Of a DNA stretch of 64,000 bases, positions 35,569 to 43,950 are shown one piece after another. The translations under genes and the position numbers were made by a program. Every line of letters begins with the position of its first letter. Positions within the stretch are counted from its first letter, which is position 1. The DNA lies in contig CALWRA010000012.1 of assembly GCA_944383825.1 (NCBI GenBank), forward strand, positions 1-64,000, in the 5' to 3' direction. The notes beneath the pieces were generated by a model that worked only from the letters and a program-made list of their open reading frames with translations, searched no databases and had not been told where the DNA came from. The stretch is from an uncultured Acetatifactor sp. (GTDB lineage: Bacteria > Bacillota > Clostridia > Lachnospirales > Lachnospiraceae).

Positions 35569-36162
35569 ATGAAAGAAACCGAATTAAAGAAGATTAGAAA
35601 AGCTCTGGAGAAGTCGTTAGACCCAAAACGCTATGAGCACACATTGGGGGTGGAATACACAGCCGCCGCACTGGCCATGCGTTATGACGCGCCTATTTTC
35701 AGCGCCCAGCTTGCAGGGCTTTTGCATGACTGCGCCAAATGCATGTCGGATGAAAAGAAATTATCGCTCTGTCAAAAGCATAATATAGCGATGAATGAGA
35801 CGGAAAAAAGAAACCCCTATCTGCTTCATGCGAAAGTAGGAAGCTTTTTGGCTACGGAAAAATATCGTGTGGATGATGAGGATGTACTGAACGCCATTCT
35901 CAGTCATACTACCGGCAGACCTCAGATGAGTCTTTTGGAAAAAATTATCTTTGTCGCAGACTATATTGAACCCGGCAGGAAGCAAGCGCCGAATCTGAGA
36001 GAAATTCGAAGGCTGGCTTTTATAGATCTGGACAAGGCTCTTGTAAAGATATTGGAGGATACTTTGTATTATCTTACGGAAAACGGAGGAGAAACGGATC
36101 CTATGACACAAACAACCTATGACTATTATTGCGCGAAGAATGGAGAAGGGAATGGAAAATAA
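35569..36162 (+). CDS. yqeK: YqeK, HD-domain bis(5'-nucleosyl)-tetraphosphatase
   Basis: This 197-residue HD phosphohydrolase hydrolyses Ap4A symmetrically to two ADP in characterised family members. Motifs are YEHTLGVEYTAAALA, LAGLLHDCAKCM (HD pair) and LSHTTGRPQMS, with FVADYIEPGR near residue 125. ATG 35569 follows AAAGGG; the in-frame ATG 35530 lies in nadD and has no site. It overlaps rsfS by 11 bases. Confidence 0.93.
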   Translation: MKETELKKIRKALEKSLDPKRYEHTLGVEYTAAALAMRYDAPIFSAQLAGLLHDCAKCMSDEKKLSLCQKHNIAMNETEKRNPYLLHAKVGSFLATEKYRVDDEDVLNAILSHTTGRPQMSLLEKIIFVADYIEPGRKQAPNLREIRRLAFIDLDKALVKILEDTLYYLTENGGETDPMTQTTYDYYCAKNGEGNGK

Positions 36163-36508
36163 CAAGACAAGAACAGTTGCTGCACTGGCGATTAATGCGC
36201 TGAGGGATAAAAAGGCGGAGGATGTCAGAGTAATTGACATTAGTCAGGTGTCAGTGCTGGCAGATTATTTCATCATTGCAGGAGGAAGTAATAAGAATCA
36301 GATACAGGCGCTCAGCGATCATGTGGAGGAAACATTGGGTAAAGCCGGTTTTCCTGTACGACAGGTGGAAGGCTATGCTGCCGCAAACTGGATTCTGCTT
36401 GATTTTGGGGATATTATTATTCATATTTTCGATAAAGAGAACAGACTGCTGTACGATCTTGAAAGAATCTGGAGAGATGGAAGACAAGTGGAAGCGGACT
36501 CTTTGTAA
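36152..36508 (+). CDS. rsfS: Ribosomal silencing factor RsfS
   Basis: This 118-residue protein binds L14 and blocks subunit joining when nutrients are short. The core motif VIDISQVSVLADYFIIAGG and NWILLDFGDIIIHIFD are typical. ATG 36152 follows GGAGAAGGG; the in-frame start at 36119 is too far inside yqeK. A strong terminator follows, so this ends the obgE-yhbY-nadD-yqeK-rsfS unit. Confidence 0.95.
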   Translation: MENNKTRTVAALAINALRDKKAEDVRVIDISQVSVLADYFIIAGGSNKNQIQALSDHVEETLGKAGFPVRQVEGYAAANWILLDFGDIIIHIFDKENRLLYDLERIWRDGRQVEADSL

Positions 36509-36527
36509 AAGAGACACCGGCAGTATG

Positions 36528-36557
36528 AAAGGGGGATTAGCCATCCCCCTTTTTTTC
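36528..36557 (+). terminator. Intrinsic terminator after rsfS
   Basis: AAAGGGGGAT (36528-36537) pairs with ATCCCCCTTT (36543-36552) across a 5-base loop, followed by a run of Ts. It lies between convergent genes rsfS and the DUF378 gene and may also serve the minus strand weakly. Confidence 0.88.
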
Positions 36558-36565
36558 AGATCTTT

Positions 36566-36778
36566 TTATGAATCGGTACGGTCACCGAGCTTCATATAAA
36601 AAGTAAGCAGATACAGGCCGCATATGCCAACAATAGTATACACAATGCGGGATAACCAGGACATGTCGCCAAAGATGAACGCCACAAGGTCAAAGCGGAA
36701 AAGACCGATCAGTCCCCAGTTAATTGCACCCACAATAGCAATTGTCAGCGCTGTGCCATCCAAAAATTTATTTCCCAT
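36566..36778 (-). CDS. DUF378 small membrane protein
   Basis: This 70-residue protein has two membrane helices (about 10-28 and 44-62) and the DUF378 signature AIVGAINWGLIGLFRFDLVA. The ATG at 36778 has GGAGGTTA seven bases upstream on the minus strand. The family is widespread in Firmicutes and has no known function. It is the only minus-strand gene in the first 43 kb and stands alone, divergent from livJ. Confidence 0.88.
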   Translation of the reverse strand: MGNKFLDGTALTIAIVGAINWGLIGLFRFDLVAFIFGDMSWLSRIVYTIVGICGLYLLTFYMKLGDRTDS

Positions 36779-36868
36779 GACAGTTAACCTCCATTCATTG
36801 CTTCAAGATTATTCTTTCCGCTGATATAATATTTATGCAGGAAGGATTGCAGTTTTTTGAAATTGTTA

Positions 36869-36897
36869 TTGACAAAGAAAGGGCAAAAGCGTATTAT
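36869..36897 (+). promoter_or_regulatory. Promoter of livJ
   Basis: A consensus TTGACA (36869-36874) and TATTAT (36892-36897) are separated by 17 bases. It gives a leader of about 95 bases before livJ that contains a long imperfect inverted repeat (36899-36940) and a palindrome (36949-36974). Confidence 0.7.
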
Positions 36898-36948
36898 TCA
36901 TAACAATAGAAAGTTCATGGAATGTCTTTCTGTTATTATGAATAATAG

Positions 36949-36974
36949 TTGTATACAAATATATTTGTATGCAA
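36949..36974 (+). promoter_or_regulatory. 26-bp near-perfect palindrome in the livJ leader (candidate operator)
   Basis: The arms TTGTATACAAATA and TATTTGTATGCAA mirror each other over 13 bases each, with a single mismatched pair. It lies about 50 bases downstream of the predicted start of transcription and 24 bases before the livJ start codon. The half-site resembles TTGTATACAA operators bound by GntR-type repressors. Structure is seen; the regulator is unknown. Confidence 0.55.
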
Positions 36975-36998
36975 TTAATTAAAAAGGAGGTAGCTATT

Positions 36999-38231
36999 AT
37001 GAAAAGATTTAACAGATTAGTAAGTGCCGCCGTAGTTTCTGCCATGGTACTGGCAATGGCGGGCTGCGGTAATACGGGTGCCGGCTCCGGCAGCCAGAGC
37101 GCAGATTCCTCTGGAGCAGAGAACGCACAGGAGGGAACGTCGGCACAGGCGAGCTCTGGGAGCGGAGCAGGATCCTTTATGATCGGCAGCATGGGACCGC
37201 TAACCGGAGACAATGCGGTCTATGGAATTGCAGTTCAGAATGCCGCGCAGCTGGCTGTGGACGAAATTAATGCGGCGGGCGGTGTAAACGGATATACCCT
37301 TGAGCTGAATTTCCAGGATGATGAGGCTGATCCTGAGAAGGCTGTAAATGCATATAATGTTTTGAAGGACTGGGGCGCACAGATAATTATGGGTGCTGTT
37401 ACCAGCGGCGCCTGCATTGCGGTTACCGAAAAGACCATGGAAGATAATATGTTCCAGCTTACACCTTCAGGCTCCGCTGTTGAATGTGCGCAGTACGACA
37501 ACTGTTTCCGCGTTTGCTTTTCCGACCCGAATCAGGGCGCCGCATCCGCCCGCTATATCGGTGAAAATGCACTGGCTTCAAAAGTGGCGATTATCTATGA
37601 CAGCTCCAACGTTTACTCTACAGGAATCTATGAGAGCTTTGTTCAGGAAGCAGCAAACCAGAATTTTGAGATTGTTGCGGCTGAAGCCTTCACTTCAGAC
37701 AATAAGACCGATTTTTCCGTACAGCTTCAGAAGGCAAGGGATGCTGAGGCAGATTTGGTTTTTCTTCCCATTTACTATCAGGAATCTTCTCTGATTTTGA
37801 CCCAGGCAAACAGCATGGGATATGCGCCCAGCTTCTTCAGCTGTGACGGGATGGACGGCATTTTGAGCGTTCAGAATTTTGATCAGAGCCTTGCAGAAGG
37901 CGTTATGCTTTTGACTCCTTTTGCGGCAGACGCAGAGGATGAGCTTACGCAGTCTTTTGTCACTTCTTATCAGGAAAACTTTGGTGATATACCCAATCAG
38001 TTTGCAGCAGATGCATACGATGCCATATATGCGATTAAGGCGGCAATCGAGCAGAGCGGCGTAACCCCTGATATGAGCGTATCCGATATTTGTGAGGGAC
38101 TGAAAGGCGCAATGACACAGATCACCATAGATGGTCTGACCGGCACGGGAATGACCTGGACAGCAGATGGCGAACCAAACAAGGAGCCCAAAGCTGTTAA
38201 AATTGTAAATGGCGTTTATACAGCAATGTAA
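36999..38231 (+). CDS. livJ: Branched-chain amino acid ABC transporter, substrate-binding lipoprotein
   Basis: This 410-residue lipoprotein captures Leu/Ile/Val (or a related amino acid) outside the cell. The signal peptide ends in the lipobox LAMAGC, with lipidation on C23; a Ser/Gly/Ala linker of about 35 residues follows. The periplasmic-binding fold starts with FMIGSMGPLTGDNAVYG and has NAAQLAVDEINAAGG and VTSGACIAVTEK. ATG 36999 follows AAGGAGGT. A terminator lies after this gene, so binding protein is likely made in excess of the permease. Confidence 0.94.
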   Translation: MKRFNRLVSAAVVSAMVLAMAGCGNTGAGSGSQSADSSGAENAQEGTSAQASSGSGAGSFMIGSMGPLTGDNAVYGIAVQNAAQLAVDEINAAGGVNGYTLELNFQDDEADPEKAVNAYNVLKDWGAQIIMGAVTSGACIAVTEKTMEDNMFQLTPSGSAVECAQYDNCFRVCFSDPNQGAASARYIGENALASKVAIIYDSSNVYSTGIYESFVQEAANQNFEIVAAEAFTSDNKTDFSVQLQKARDAEADLVFLPIYYQESSLILTQANSMGYAPSFFSCDGMDGILSVQNFDQSLAEGVMLLTPFAADAEDELTQSFVTSYQENFGDIPNQFAADAYDAIYAIKAAIEQSGVTPDMSVSDICEGLKGAMTQITIDGLTGTGMTWTADGEPNKEPKAVKIVNGVYTAM

Positions 38232-38246
38232 GGATATTTCAACCAA

Positions 38247-38282
38247 AGAGGGTTGCCATGACGGCGGCCCTCTACTTTTATT
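38247..38282 (+). terminator. Terminator between livJ and livH
   Basis: AGAGGGTTGCC (38247-38257) pairs over 11 bp (two G-T pairs) with 38263-38273 across a 5-base loop; ACTTTTATT follows. It lies 16 bases after the livJ stop and should cut most transcripts there. Confidence 0.7.
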
Positions 38283-38378
38283 CAAGACAATGGAAAGCTG
38301 CAGAGCGTGCCGTCTTGTGTTCGGCGCGGAGAAAAGCTTCCTGTCATGGATGCATATCCGGCACAGAGAATTAATTGC

Positions 38379-38407
38379 TTGCCAGGTACGGACACATCTG
38401 CTATACT
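38379..38407 (+). promoter_or_regulatory. Internal promoter for livHMGF
   Basis: TTGCCA (38379-38384) and TATACT (38402-38407) are spaced by 17 bases, 48 bases before livH. It would let the permease and ATPase genes be transcribed without livJ. The bases between the terminator and this promoter (38283-38378) hold nothing I recognise. Confidence 0.6.
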
Positions 38408-38454
38408 GAATATTATGTGAAAAATATATGCTAAGACACTAACGGGAGGTACCT

Positions 38455-39339
38455 ATGAGCTTTATTACATACTTAATCAACGGAATCAGCCTCGGCAGCG
38501 TTTATGCGTTGATTGCGCTCGGATATACCATGGTTTACGGCATTGCAAAAATGCTTAACTTTGCACACGGTGATGTTATCATGGTGGGAGCTTTCACCAC
38601 CTATACTATTTGCAGCACAATGGGAATGTCGCCTTTCATTGGTGTTCCGGCAGCCGTGATTGTATGCACTCTTTTGGGCATGGTTATTGAAAAAATTGCA
38701 TATAAGCCTCTGCGCAGGGCATCGTCCCCATTGGCGGTTCTGATTACCGCTATTGGAGTCAGCTATCTGCTTCAAAATCTTGCGCTTTTGATTTTCGGTG
38801 CAGACACAAAATCGTTTACCTCAGTTGTGTCCCTTGAGCCGGTGCTGCTTGCGGGAGGACAGATTAATATTACGGGCGAGACCATAGTCACCATTATATC
38901 CTGTATTGTGATAATGGCGGGACTGGTCCTCTTCATCAATAAAACGAAAGCCGGGCAGGCAATGCTGGCCGTTTCCGAGGATAAGGGCGCAGCTCAGCTG
39001 ATGGGAATTAATGTAAACGGAACCATAGCGTTGACATTTGCCATAGGTTCGGCTCTTGCGGCAATTGCCGGCGTGCTTCTGTGTTCGGCTTATCCTTCTT
39101 TAACTCCTTATACTGGTTCCATGCCGGGCATTAAGGCTTTTGTGGCCGCTGTATTCGGCGGAATAGGTTCTATTCCGGGAGCTTTCATCGGAGGTATTCT
39201 TCTGGGGATTATTGAAATTTTCAGCAGAGCTTATATTTCTTCTCAAGTGAGCGACGCAATTGTATTTGCCGTGCTGATTTTGGTTCTGCTTGTAAAACCT
39301 ACTGGACTTCTCGGAAAAAACATTCAGGAAAAGGTTTAG
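38455..39339 (+). CDS. livH: Branched-chain amino acid ABC transporter permease LivH
   Basis: This 294-residue permease has about eight membrane helices and forms the channel with LivM. Family motifs are NGISLGSVYALIALGYTMVYG, LNFAHGDVIMVGAF, SEDKGAAQLMGIN and the AVFGGIGSIPGAFIGG segment that contacts the ATPase. ATG 38455 follows GGGAGG. It begins the livHMGF gene string. Confidence 0.95.
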   Translation: MSFITYLINGISLGSVYALIALGYTMVYGIAKMLNFAHGDVIMVGAFTTYTICSTMGMSPFIGVPAAVIVCTLLGMVIEKIAYKPLRRASSPLAVLITAIGVSYLLQNLALLIFGADTKSFTSVVSLEPVLLAGGQINITGETIVTIISCIVIMAGLVLFINKTKAGQAMLAVSEDKGAAQLMGINVNGTIALTFAIGSALAAIAGVLLCSAYPSLTPYTGSMPGIKAFVAAVFGGIGSIPGAFIGGILLGIIEIFSRAYISSQVSDAIVFAVLILVLLVKPTGLLGKNIQEKV

Positions 39340-39348
39340 GGAAAGTGT

Positions 39349-40422
39349 ATGAAAAAGAAAATGAAATTGAGCAAATCCTTAAAGAGCAATTTAATTACCT
39401 ACGGAATTGTAATAGCAGCATATATCATTATGCAGCTTCTGATAGCGTCGGGCAGTCTGAGCAGTCTTTTGGAGGGGCTTTTAGTGCCGCTGTGTTCATA
39501 TGCTATTCTGGCTGTATCCCTGAATTTAACGGTGGGTATTTTGGGAGAGCTGAGTCTTGGACATGCGGGCTTTATGTGTGTGGGAGCGTTTACCAGCGCA
39601 TTTTTTTCCAACTGTATGGAGGATGCTATTCCCTATGCCGGGATCCGCTTTGTGATAGCCATACTGATTGGAGCGGCCTGCGCCGGAATTTTTGGTATTT
39701 TGATTGGAATTCCCGTTTTGCGCCTTAAAGGGGATTACCTGGCGATAGTCACTCTTGCCTTTGGAGAAATCATTAAAAATATTATTAATATCATATACGT
39801 AGGAGTGGACGAAAATGGGATTCATTTTTCTGCAACCAGTTCCATGGATTTGAACCTGTCGGAGAACGGTACGGTTATTATTAAGGGCGCTCAGGGAATA
39901 ACCGGCACCCCAAATGATTCCACCTTTACAGCAGGAATCATTTTGCTTCTGATTACACTGTTCATTGTTTTGAATTTGATTCATTCCAGAGATGGACGGG
40001 CTATTATGGCCATTCGAGACAATACCATAGCAGCAGAGTCAATTGGAATTAATATTACAAAATATAAGCTTATGGCTTTTTCCATTTCTGCAGCCCTTGC
40101 TGGAGCGGCTGGAGTTTTGTATGCCCATAATATTTCATCTTTGGCTGCAACCACAAGGAATTTCGGCTATAATATGTCCATTACCATACTTGTCTTTGTG
40201 GTTCTTGGTGGGATCGGCAATATCCGGGGCTCCATGATTTCCGCTGTGGTACTGACGTTGCTGCCGGAACTTCTCAGAGGGGTTAACAATTATCGTATGC
40301 TGATATATGCTGTTGTTTTGATTGCCATGATGCTGTTTAATTGGGCGCCTGCGGCGATTGCCTGGCGTGAAAAAACAGCTTACAGGTTCAAAATAAAAAA
40401 GAAGGCAAAGGAGGCGGAATAA
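39349..40422 (+). CDS. livM: Branched-chain amino acid ABC transporter permease LivM
   Basis: This 357-residue permease pairs with LivH. It has a basic N-terminal tail, about nine membrane helices, the motif LTVGILGELSLGHAGFMCVG, the RLKGDYLAIVTLAFGEI loop and the VVLGGIGNIRGSMI coupling segment. It starts nine bases after livH and ends two bases before livG. Confidence 0.95.
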   Translation: MKKKMKLSKSLKSNLITYGIVIAAYIIMQLLIASGSLSSLLEGLLVPLCSYAILAVSLNLTVGILGELSLGHAGFMCVGAFTSAFFSNCMEDAIPYAGIRFVIAILIGAACAGIFGILIGIPVLRLKGDYLAIVTLAFGEIIKNIINIIYVGVDENGIHFSATSSMDLNLSENGTVIIKGAQGITGTPNDSTFTAGIILLLITLFIVLNLIHSRDGRAIMAIRDNTIAAESIGINITKYKLMAFSISAALAGAAGVLYAHNISSLAATTRNFGYNMSITILVFVVLGGIGNIRGSMISAVVLTLLPELLRGVNNYRMLIYAVVLIAMMLFNWAPAAIAWREKTAYRFKIKKKAKEAE

Positions 40423-40424
40423 TT

Positions 40425-41183
40425 ATGGCATTATTGGAAGTCAAAAATCTAAGTGTCTCCTTTGGCGGGCTTAGGGCTGTAGATGATTTCAGTGTGGAGA
40501 TAGATAAGGGATGCCTTTATGGATTGATTGGGCCAAATGGAGCAGGAAAGACAACTGTTTTCAATCTTCTGACAGGGGTTTATAAACCAAATGAAGGAAT
40601 TATTACCCTGGAAGAAAAAAATATCACCGGGCTGAAAACCATAGATATTAATCGCCAGGGAATTGCGAGAACCTTTCAGAATATCCGGCTTTTTAAAGCA
40701 TTGTCCGTGATAGACAATGTAAAGGCAGGACTTCACAATCATTTAAAATACAGCTCTTTTGCAGGGATATTTCGTCTTCCGATTTTTTTCAGAACAGAAA
40801 AGCAGATGACAGAGGAGGCCATGGAGCTTTTGAAAGTTTTTGGCTTGGAAGATGAAGCTGATACACTTGCGGCGAACCTTCCCTACGGTAAACAGCGTAA
40901 GCTGGAAATTGCCAGAGCCCTTGCTACAAAGCCTAAACTTTTGCTGCTGGATGAACCGGCAGCCGGAATGAACCCTAATGAGACGCAGGAGCTGATGAAT
41001 ACCATTCGATTTGTTCGAGATCATTTTGACATGACTATCTTGCTCATTGAGCATGATATGAAGCTTGTGAGCGGAATTTGTGAGGAGCTTACCGTCCTGA
41101 ATTTCGGCCGTATTCTGTGCCATGGAAAGACGGCAGAGGTGTTGAACGATCCCGAAGTAATCAAGGCTTATCTGGGCGAATAG
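40425..41183 (+). CDS. livG: Branched-chain amino acid ABC transporter ATPase LivG
   Basis: This 252-residue ATPase has Walker A GPNGAGKTT, the signature LPYGKQRKLEIARAL, Walker B LLLLDEPAAGMNP and the switch His in LIEHDMKLV. A C-terminal extension HGKTAEVLNDPEVIKAYLGE is typical of LivG. It works with LivF as the ATPase pair. Confidence 0.95.
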   Translation: MALLEVKNLSVSFGGLRAVDDFSVEIDKGCLYGLIGPNGAGKTTVFNLLTGVYKPNEGIITLEEKNITGLKTIDINRQGIARTFQNIRLFKALSVIDNVKAGLHNHLKYSSFAGIFRLPIFFRTEKQMTEEAMELLKVFGLEDEADTLAANLPYGKQRKLEIARALATKPKLLLLDEPAAGMNPNETQELMNTIRFVRDHFDMTILLIEHDMKLVSGICEELTVLNFGRILCHGKTAEVLNDPEVIKAYLGE

Positions 41184-41195
41184 GAGGACGTACCG

Positions 41196-41906
41196 ATGGC
41201 AATGTTGGAAGTTAAGGATTTAAGGGTGAATTACGGTGTGATTCAGGCGATAAAGGGTGTTTCCTTCCATGTGAATGAAGGGGAGGTTGTTGCGCTCATA
41301 GGCGCTAACGGCGCTGGAAAAACAACTATATTGCACACGGTTTCCGGCCTGCTTTCTCCCAGCTCCGGAAGTGTGGTTTTTGAGGGAAAGGATATTGTAA
41401 AAACACCTGGTCACAAGATTGTAGTTATGGGTATGGCCCATGTGCCGGAGGGCAGAAGAGTATTTGCTCAGCTTACCGTTCTTCAAAATCTTAAGATGGG
41501 GGCTTATACACGCAGAGATAAGGAAGAAATTACCCAGACTCTGAGAACCGTTTTTGACCGTTTTCCGCGCCTTGAAGAACGCCAGAATCAGCTTGCAGGC
41601 ACTTTGAGCGGCGGCGAACAGCAGATGCTCGCTCTGGGACGGGCGCTGATGTCCCATCCCAAAATTATTTTGATGGATGAGCCTTCCATGGGGCTGTCTC
41701 CGATTCTTGTAAATGAGATATTCGATATTATTCAGGAAGTCAGCAAAAGCGGAACAACCGTACTCTTAGTGGAGCAGAATGCTAAGAAAGCGCTTTCTAT
41801 TGCAGACAGAGCTTACGTGCTTGAAACGGGTGAAATTGTTTTGGAAGGCAAAGCAAGGGAGCTTCTCCACGATTCATCTGTTAAAAAGGCTTATCTTGGG
41901 GAGTAG
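41196..41906 (+). CDS. livF: Branched-chain amino acid ABC transporter ATPase LivF
   Basis: This 236-residue ATPase has Walker A GANGAGKTT, MAHVPEGRRVF, the signature LSGGEQQMLALGRAL, Walker B ILMDEPSMGLSP and VEQNAKKAL. ATG 41196 follows AGGAGG. It completes the LivJHMGF system and is followed after 12 bases by a kinase-like gene in the same direction. Confidence 0.95.
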   Translation: MAMLEVKDLRVNYGVIQAIKGVSFHVNEGEVVALIGANGAGKTTILHTVSGLLSPSSGSVVFEGKDIVKTPGHKIVVMGMAHVPEGRRVFAQLTVLQNLKMGAYTRRDKEEITQTLRTVFDRFPRLEERQNQLAGTLSGGEQQMLALGRALMSHPKIILMDEPSMGLSPILVNEIFDIIQEVSKSGTTVLLVEQNAKKALSIADRAYVLETGEIVLEGKARELLHDSSVKKAYLGE

Positions 41907-41918
41907 GAGGGAAAATCC

Positions 41919-42539
41919 ATGGAAAATATAGTCATAACAATAGCCAGGCAATACGGAAGCGGCGGTCGTACTGTGGGAGAAATGCTGGCAGATAAACTGG
42001 ACATTCATTACTACGATAAGGAATTGATGAAGCTGGCAAGCGATGAGAGCGGTATCAATGAGGCCCTTTTCGTAAATGCGGACGAAAAAATAAAAAGTAC
42101 GAAGCTGTTCAGAATTGCCAGAAGCGCTTATAATGGAGAATTGATACCGCCGGAGAGTGACGATTTTACTTCTAATGATAATCTGTTTAATTACCAGGCG
42201 AAAATTATCCGAGAGCTTGCGGATGAGGAGTCTTGTGTGATTATTGGAAGATGTGCGGATTACGTATTAAAAGAGTATGATAATGTGTTGAGCGTATTTG
42301 TGCATGCCCCCAGAGATTTCTGTCTGGAACAGGCTTCTAAAAAGCATAGCATGAATGCCAGAGAACTGGAACGTTTTGTTCAGAAAACAGATAAGCATCG
42401 GGCAGATTATTATAAGTATCATACAGGAAGAGAGTGGACAGATGCAAGAAATTATGATTTATGTCTGGATAGCTCAAAGCTTGGATTTGACAGGTGTGTG
42501 GAAGAAATTATCGCATATATGAATGTGAGGTTCGGCTGA
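41919..42539 (+). CDS. Cytidylate kinase-like protein, copy 2
   Basis: This 206-residue protein has the P-loop ITIARQYGSGGRTVGEML (residues 5-22), YDKELMKLAS and a conserved IIGRCADYVL block. It shares architecture and key motifs with the protein encoded at 31493. It lies 12 bases after livF with GGAGGG upstream and is probably co-transcribed with the transporter. The phosphate acceptor is unknown; a link to branched-chain amino acid transport is only positional. Confidence 0.87.
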   Translation: MENIVITIARQYGSGGRTVGEMLADKLDIHYYDKELMKLASDESGINEALFVNADEKIKSTKLFRIARSAYNGELIPPESDDFTSNDNLFNYQAKIIRELADEESCVIIGRCADYVLKEYDNVLSVFVHAPRDFCLEQASKKHSMNARELERFVQKTDKHRADYYKYHTGREWTDARNYDLCLDSSKLGFDRCVEEIIAYMNVRFG

Positions 42540-42607
42540 ATCAGGAAATGCCATGCTTCAATGGCAATTCACGCAGGGATGAAATGACATCAAACAAAAG
42601 GAAGAAA

Positions 42608-43069
42608 ATGGTCAATATAGTTACTGACAAACATGAGAAGAAAAATATATCCCGTAAAATTTTAGAGTCATTGCCGGAATGGTTTGGGATAGAAGAATCC
42701 AGAGAAAAATATATTGCGGATAGCCAGGAACAGCTATTTTTTGCTTATATTCAGGATGGCATACCGATTGGTTTTTTGTGTCTGAAAGAAACGGGAAAGG
42801 ATACTGCAGAGCTTTCTGTAATGGGTGTGCTGAAAACACATCATCAAAGTGGAATCGGGAAAAAATTGTTTTCTGCGGCAAAGGAATATGCTCGGAATAA
42901 GGGATATTTTTTTCTCCAGGTGAAAACCGTTCAGACTGGGCAATATGAAATTTACGATCGCACCAATAGATTCTATATCAGTCTTGGATTCAAAGAATTT
43001 GAAGTATTTCCCACACTTTGGGATCAGAAAAATCCCTGCCAGGTATATGTAATGTCCCTGCAAACATAG
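42608..43069 (+). CDS. GNAT-family N-acetyltransferase
   Basis: This 153-residue protein has a GNAT fold: ELSVMGVLKTHHQSGIGKKLF contains the acetyl-CoA-binding Q/R-x-x-G-x-G/A loop, followed by AAKEYARNKGYFFLQVKTV and a C-terminal FYISLGFKEFE motif. Start is uncertain: ATG 42608 has AAAGGAAG upstream; ATG 42584 would add eight residues. It follows the kinase-like gene by about 70 bases and ends before a terminator. Substrate is unknown. Confidence 0.85.
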   Translation: MVNIVTDKHEKKNISRKILESLPEWFGIEESREKYIADSQEQLFFAYIQDGIPIGFLCLKETGKDTAELSVMGVLKTHHQSGIGKKLFSAAKEYARNKGYFFLQVKTVQTGQYEIYDRTNRFYISLGFKEFEVFPTLWDQKNPCQVYVMSLQT

Positions 43070-43104
43070 CTTCTGCTGACTCTCTAATAAAATGTAAAAG
43101 TCTT

Positions 43105-43138
43105 ACGCTCCGCAGTTATCTGCGGGGCGTTTGTTTTT
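43105..43138 (+). terminator. Intrinsic terminator after the GNAT gene
   Basis: ACGCTCCGCAG (43105-43115) pairs over 11 bp (one G-T pair) with 43120-43130 across loop TTAT, followed by TTGTTTTTT. It ends the liv-kinase-GNAT unit and lies between convergent genes, as lexA reads toward it. Confidence 0.85.
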
Positions 43139-43177
43139 TACAGGATCATTTGCTGATGAGAGACTTCAAAGAAAAGA

Positions 43178-43795
43178 TCAGCGATAGAAGCGGAATACGC
43201 CAAATACAACTCCTAAAATTTGACATTCCTTTACAATAATAGGCTCCATAGAATCATTTTCAGGCTGCAAGCGAATGTGCCCATCTTCCTTATAAAAAGT
43301 TTTTACAGTGGCGGAATCATCAATCAAAGCCACAACAATCTGGCCGTTTTGAGCAGTATTACAGCAGTTTACAAAAACTCTGTCTCCATTAAAAATACCT
43401 GCATTAATCATGGATTCTCCCCGGACGTTAAGGATAAAGGACTCCCCTTTGGGGACAACATCTGCAGGAATGGGAAAGTAGTCCTCTATATTTTCTTCCG
43501 CAAGGATGGGCTGGCCGGCCGCAACATTTCCAATAACAGGCAGACTCACCATTTCTGTACGAACCATCTGGAAATTGTCATCACAGATCTCTATCGCCCT
43601 GGGCTTTGTAGGATCTCTTCGGATATACCCGTTTTTCTCAAGCGTTTCAAGGTGAGAGTGCACGGAAGATGTAGACTTCAAATGAACAGTTTCACAAATC
43701 TCCCGTACTGTGGGCGGATAACCTTTTTTTAATATTTCTAATTTGATATAGTCAAGAATTTCTTGCTGCTTCGGCGTGATTTTTCCAAAAGCCAT
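43178..43795 (-). CDS. lexA: SOS response repressor LexA
   Basis: This 205-residue repressor controls the DNA-damage response. A winged-helix DNA-binding domain spans about 1-70. The self-cleavage site is A93-G94 (NVAAGQP), and the catalytic dyad is S128 (GESM) and K165 (ATVKTFY). All are intact, so RecA-stimulated autocleavage is expected. The ATG at 43795 has GGAGG nearby on the minus strand. Its promoter overlaps an SOS-type box, and three more boxes lie toward the divergent LysM gene. Confidence 0.97.
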   Translation of the reverse strand: MAFGKITPKQQEILDYIKLEILKKGYPPTVREICETVHLKSTSSVHSHLETLEKNGYIRRDPTKPRAIEICDDNFQMVRTEMVSLPVIGNVAAGQPILAEENIEDYFPIPADVVPKGESFILNVRGESMINAGIFNGDRVFVNCCNTAQNGQIVVALIDDSATVKTFYKEDGHIRLQPENDSMEPIIVKECQILGVVFGVFRFYR

Positions 43796-43850
43796 ATTGG
43801 GAGTCCTCCAATGAATTAGTCATTTTGTTTCTGTGGTTGTTGTATGTTTC

Positions 43851-43879
43851 AGTATAGCATATAAAAGACAAAAAAGCAA
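43851..43879 (-). promoter_or_regulatory. lexA promoter
   Basis: Read on the minus strand, TTGCTT (43879-43874) and TATACT (43856-43851) are spaced by 17 bases. An imperfect SOS box overlaps its -35 element, consistent with autorepression. Confidence 0.6.
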
Positions 43880-43889
43880 ACATATATTC
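43878..43889. promoter_or_regulatory. Imperfect SOS box at the lexA promoter
   Basis: AAACATATATTC differs at one conserved position from AAACNNNNGTTC, the same box type found three more times in this gap. It overlaps the lexA -35 region. A weaker box is typical of lexA autoregulation. Confidence 0.5.
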
Positions 43890-43912
43890 CAAAAATATGT
43901 TCGATTTTTCTG

Positions 43913-43941
43913 TTGACAAACATTTGTTCTTTGTATATAAT
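43913..43941 (+). promoter_or_regulatory. Consensus promoter of the LysM-protein gene
   Basis: A perfect TTGACA (43913-43918) and perfect TATAAT (43936-43941) are separated by 17 bases. An SOS box fills the spacer and two more lie just downstream, so the promoter should be strong when freed of LexA and tightly shut otherwise. Confidence 0.85.
43918..43929. promoter_or_regulatory. SOS box A (LexA operator)
   Basis: AAACATTTGTTC is the reverse complement of GAACAAATGTTT (box B). It lies between the -35 and -10 of the LysM-gene promoter, so bound LexA would exclude polymerase. Confidence 0.75.
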
Positions 43942-43950
43942 CCGAGTATA

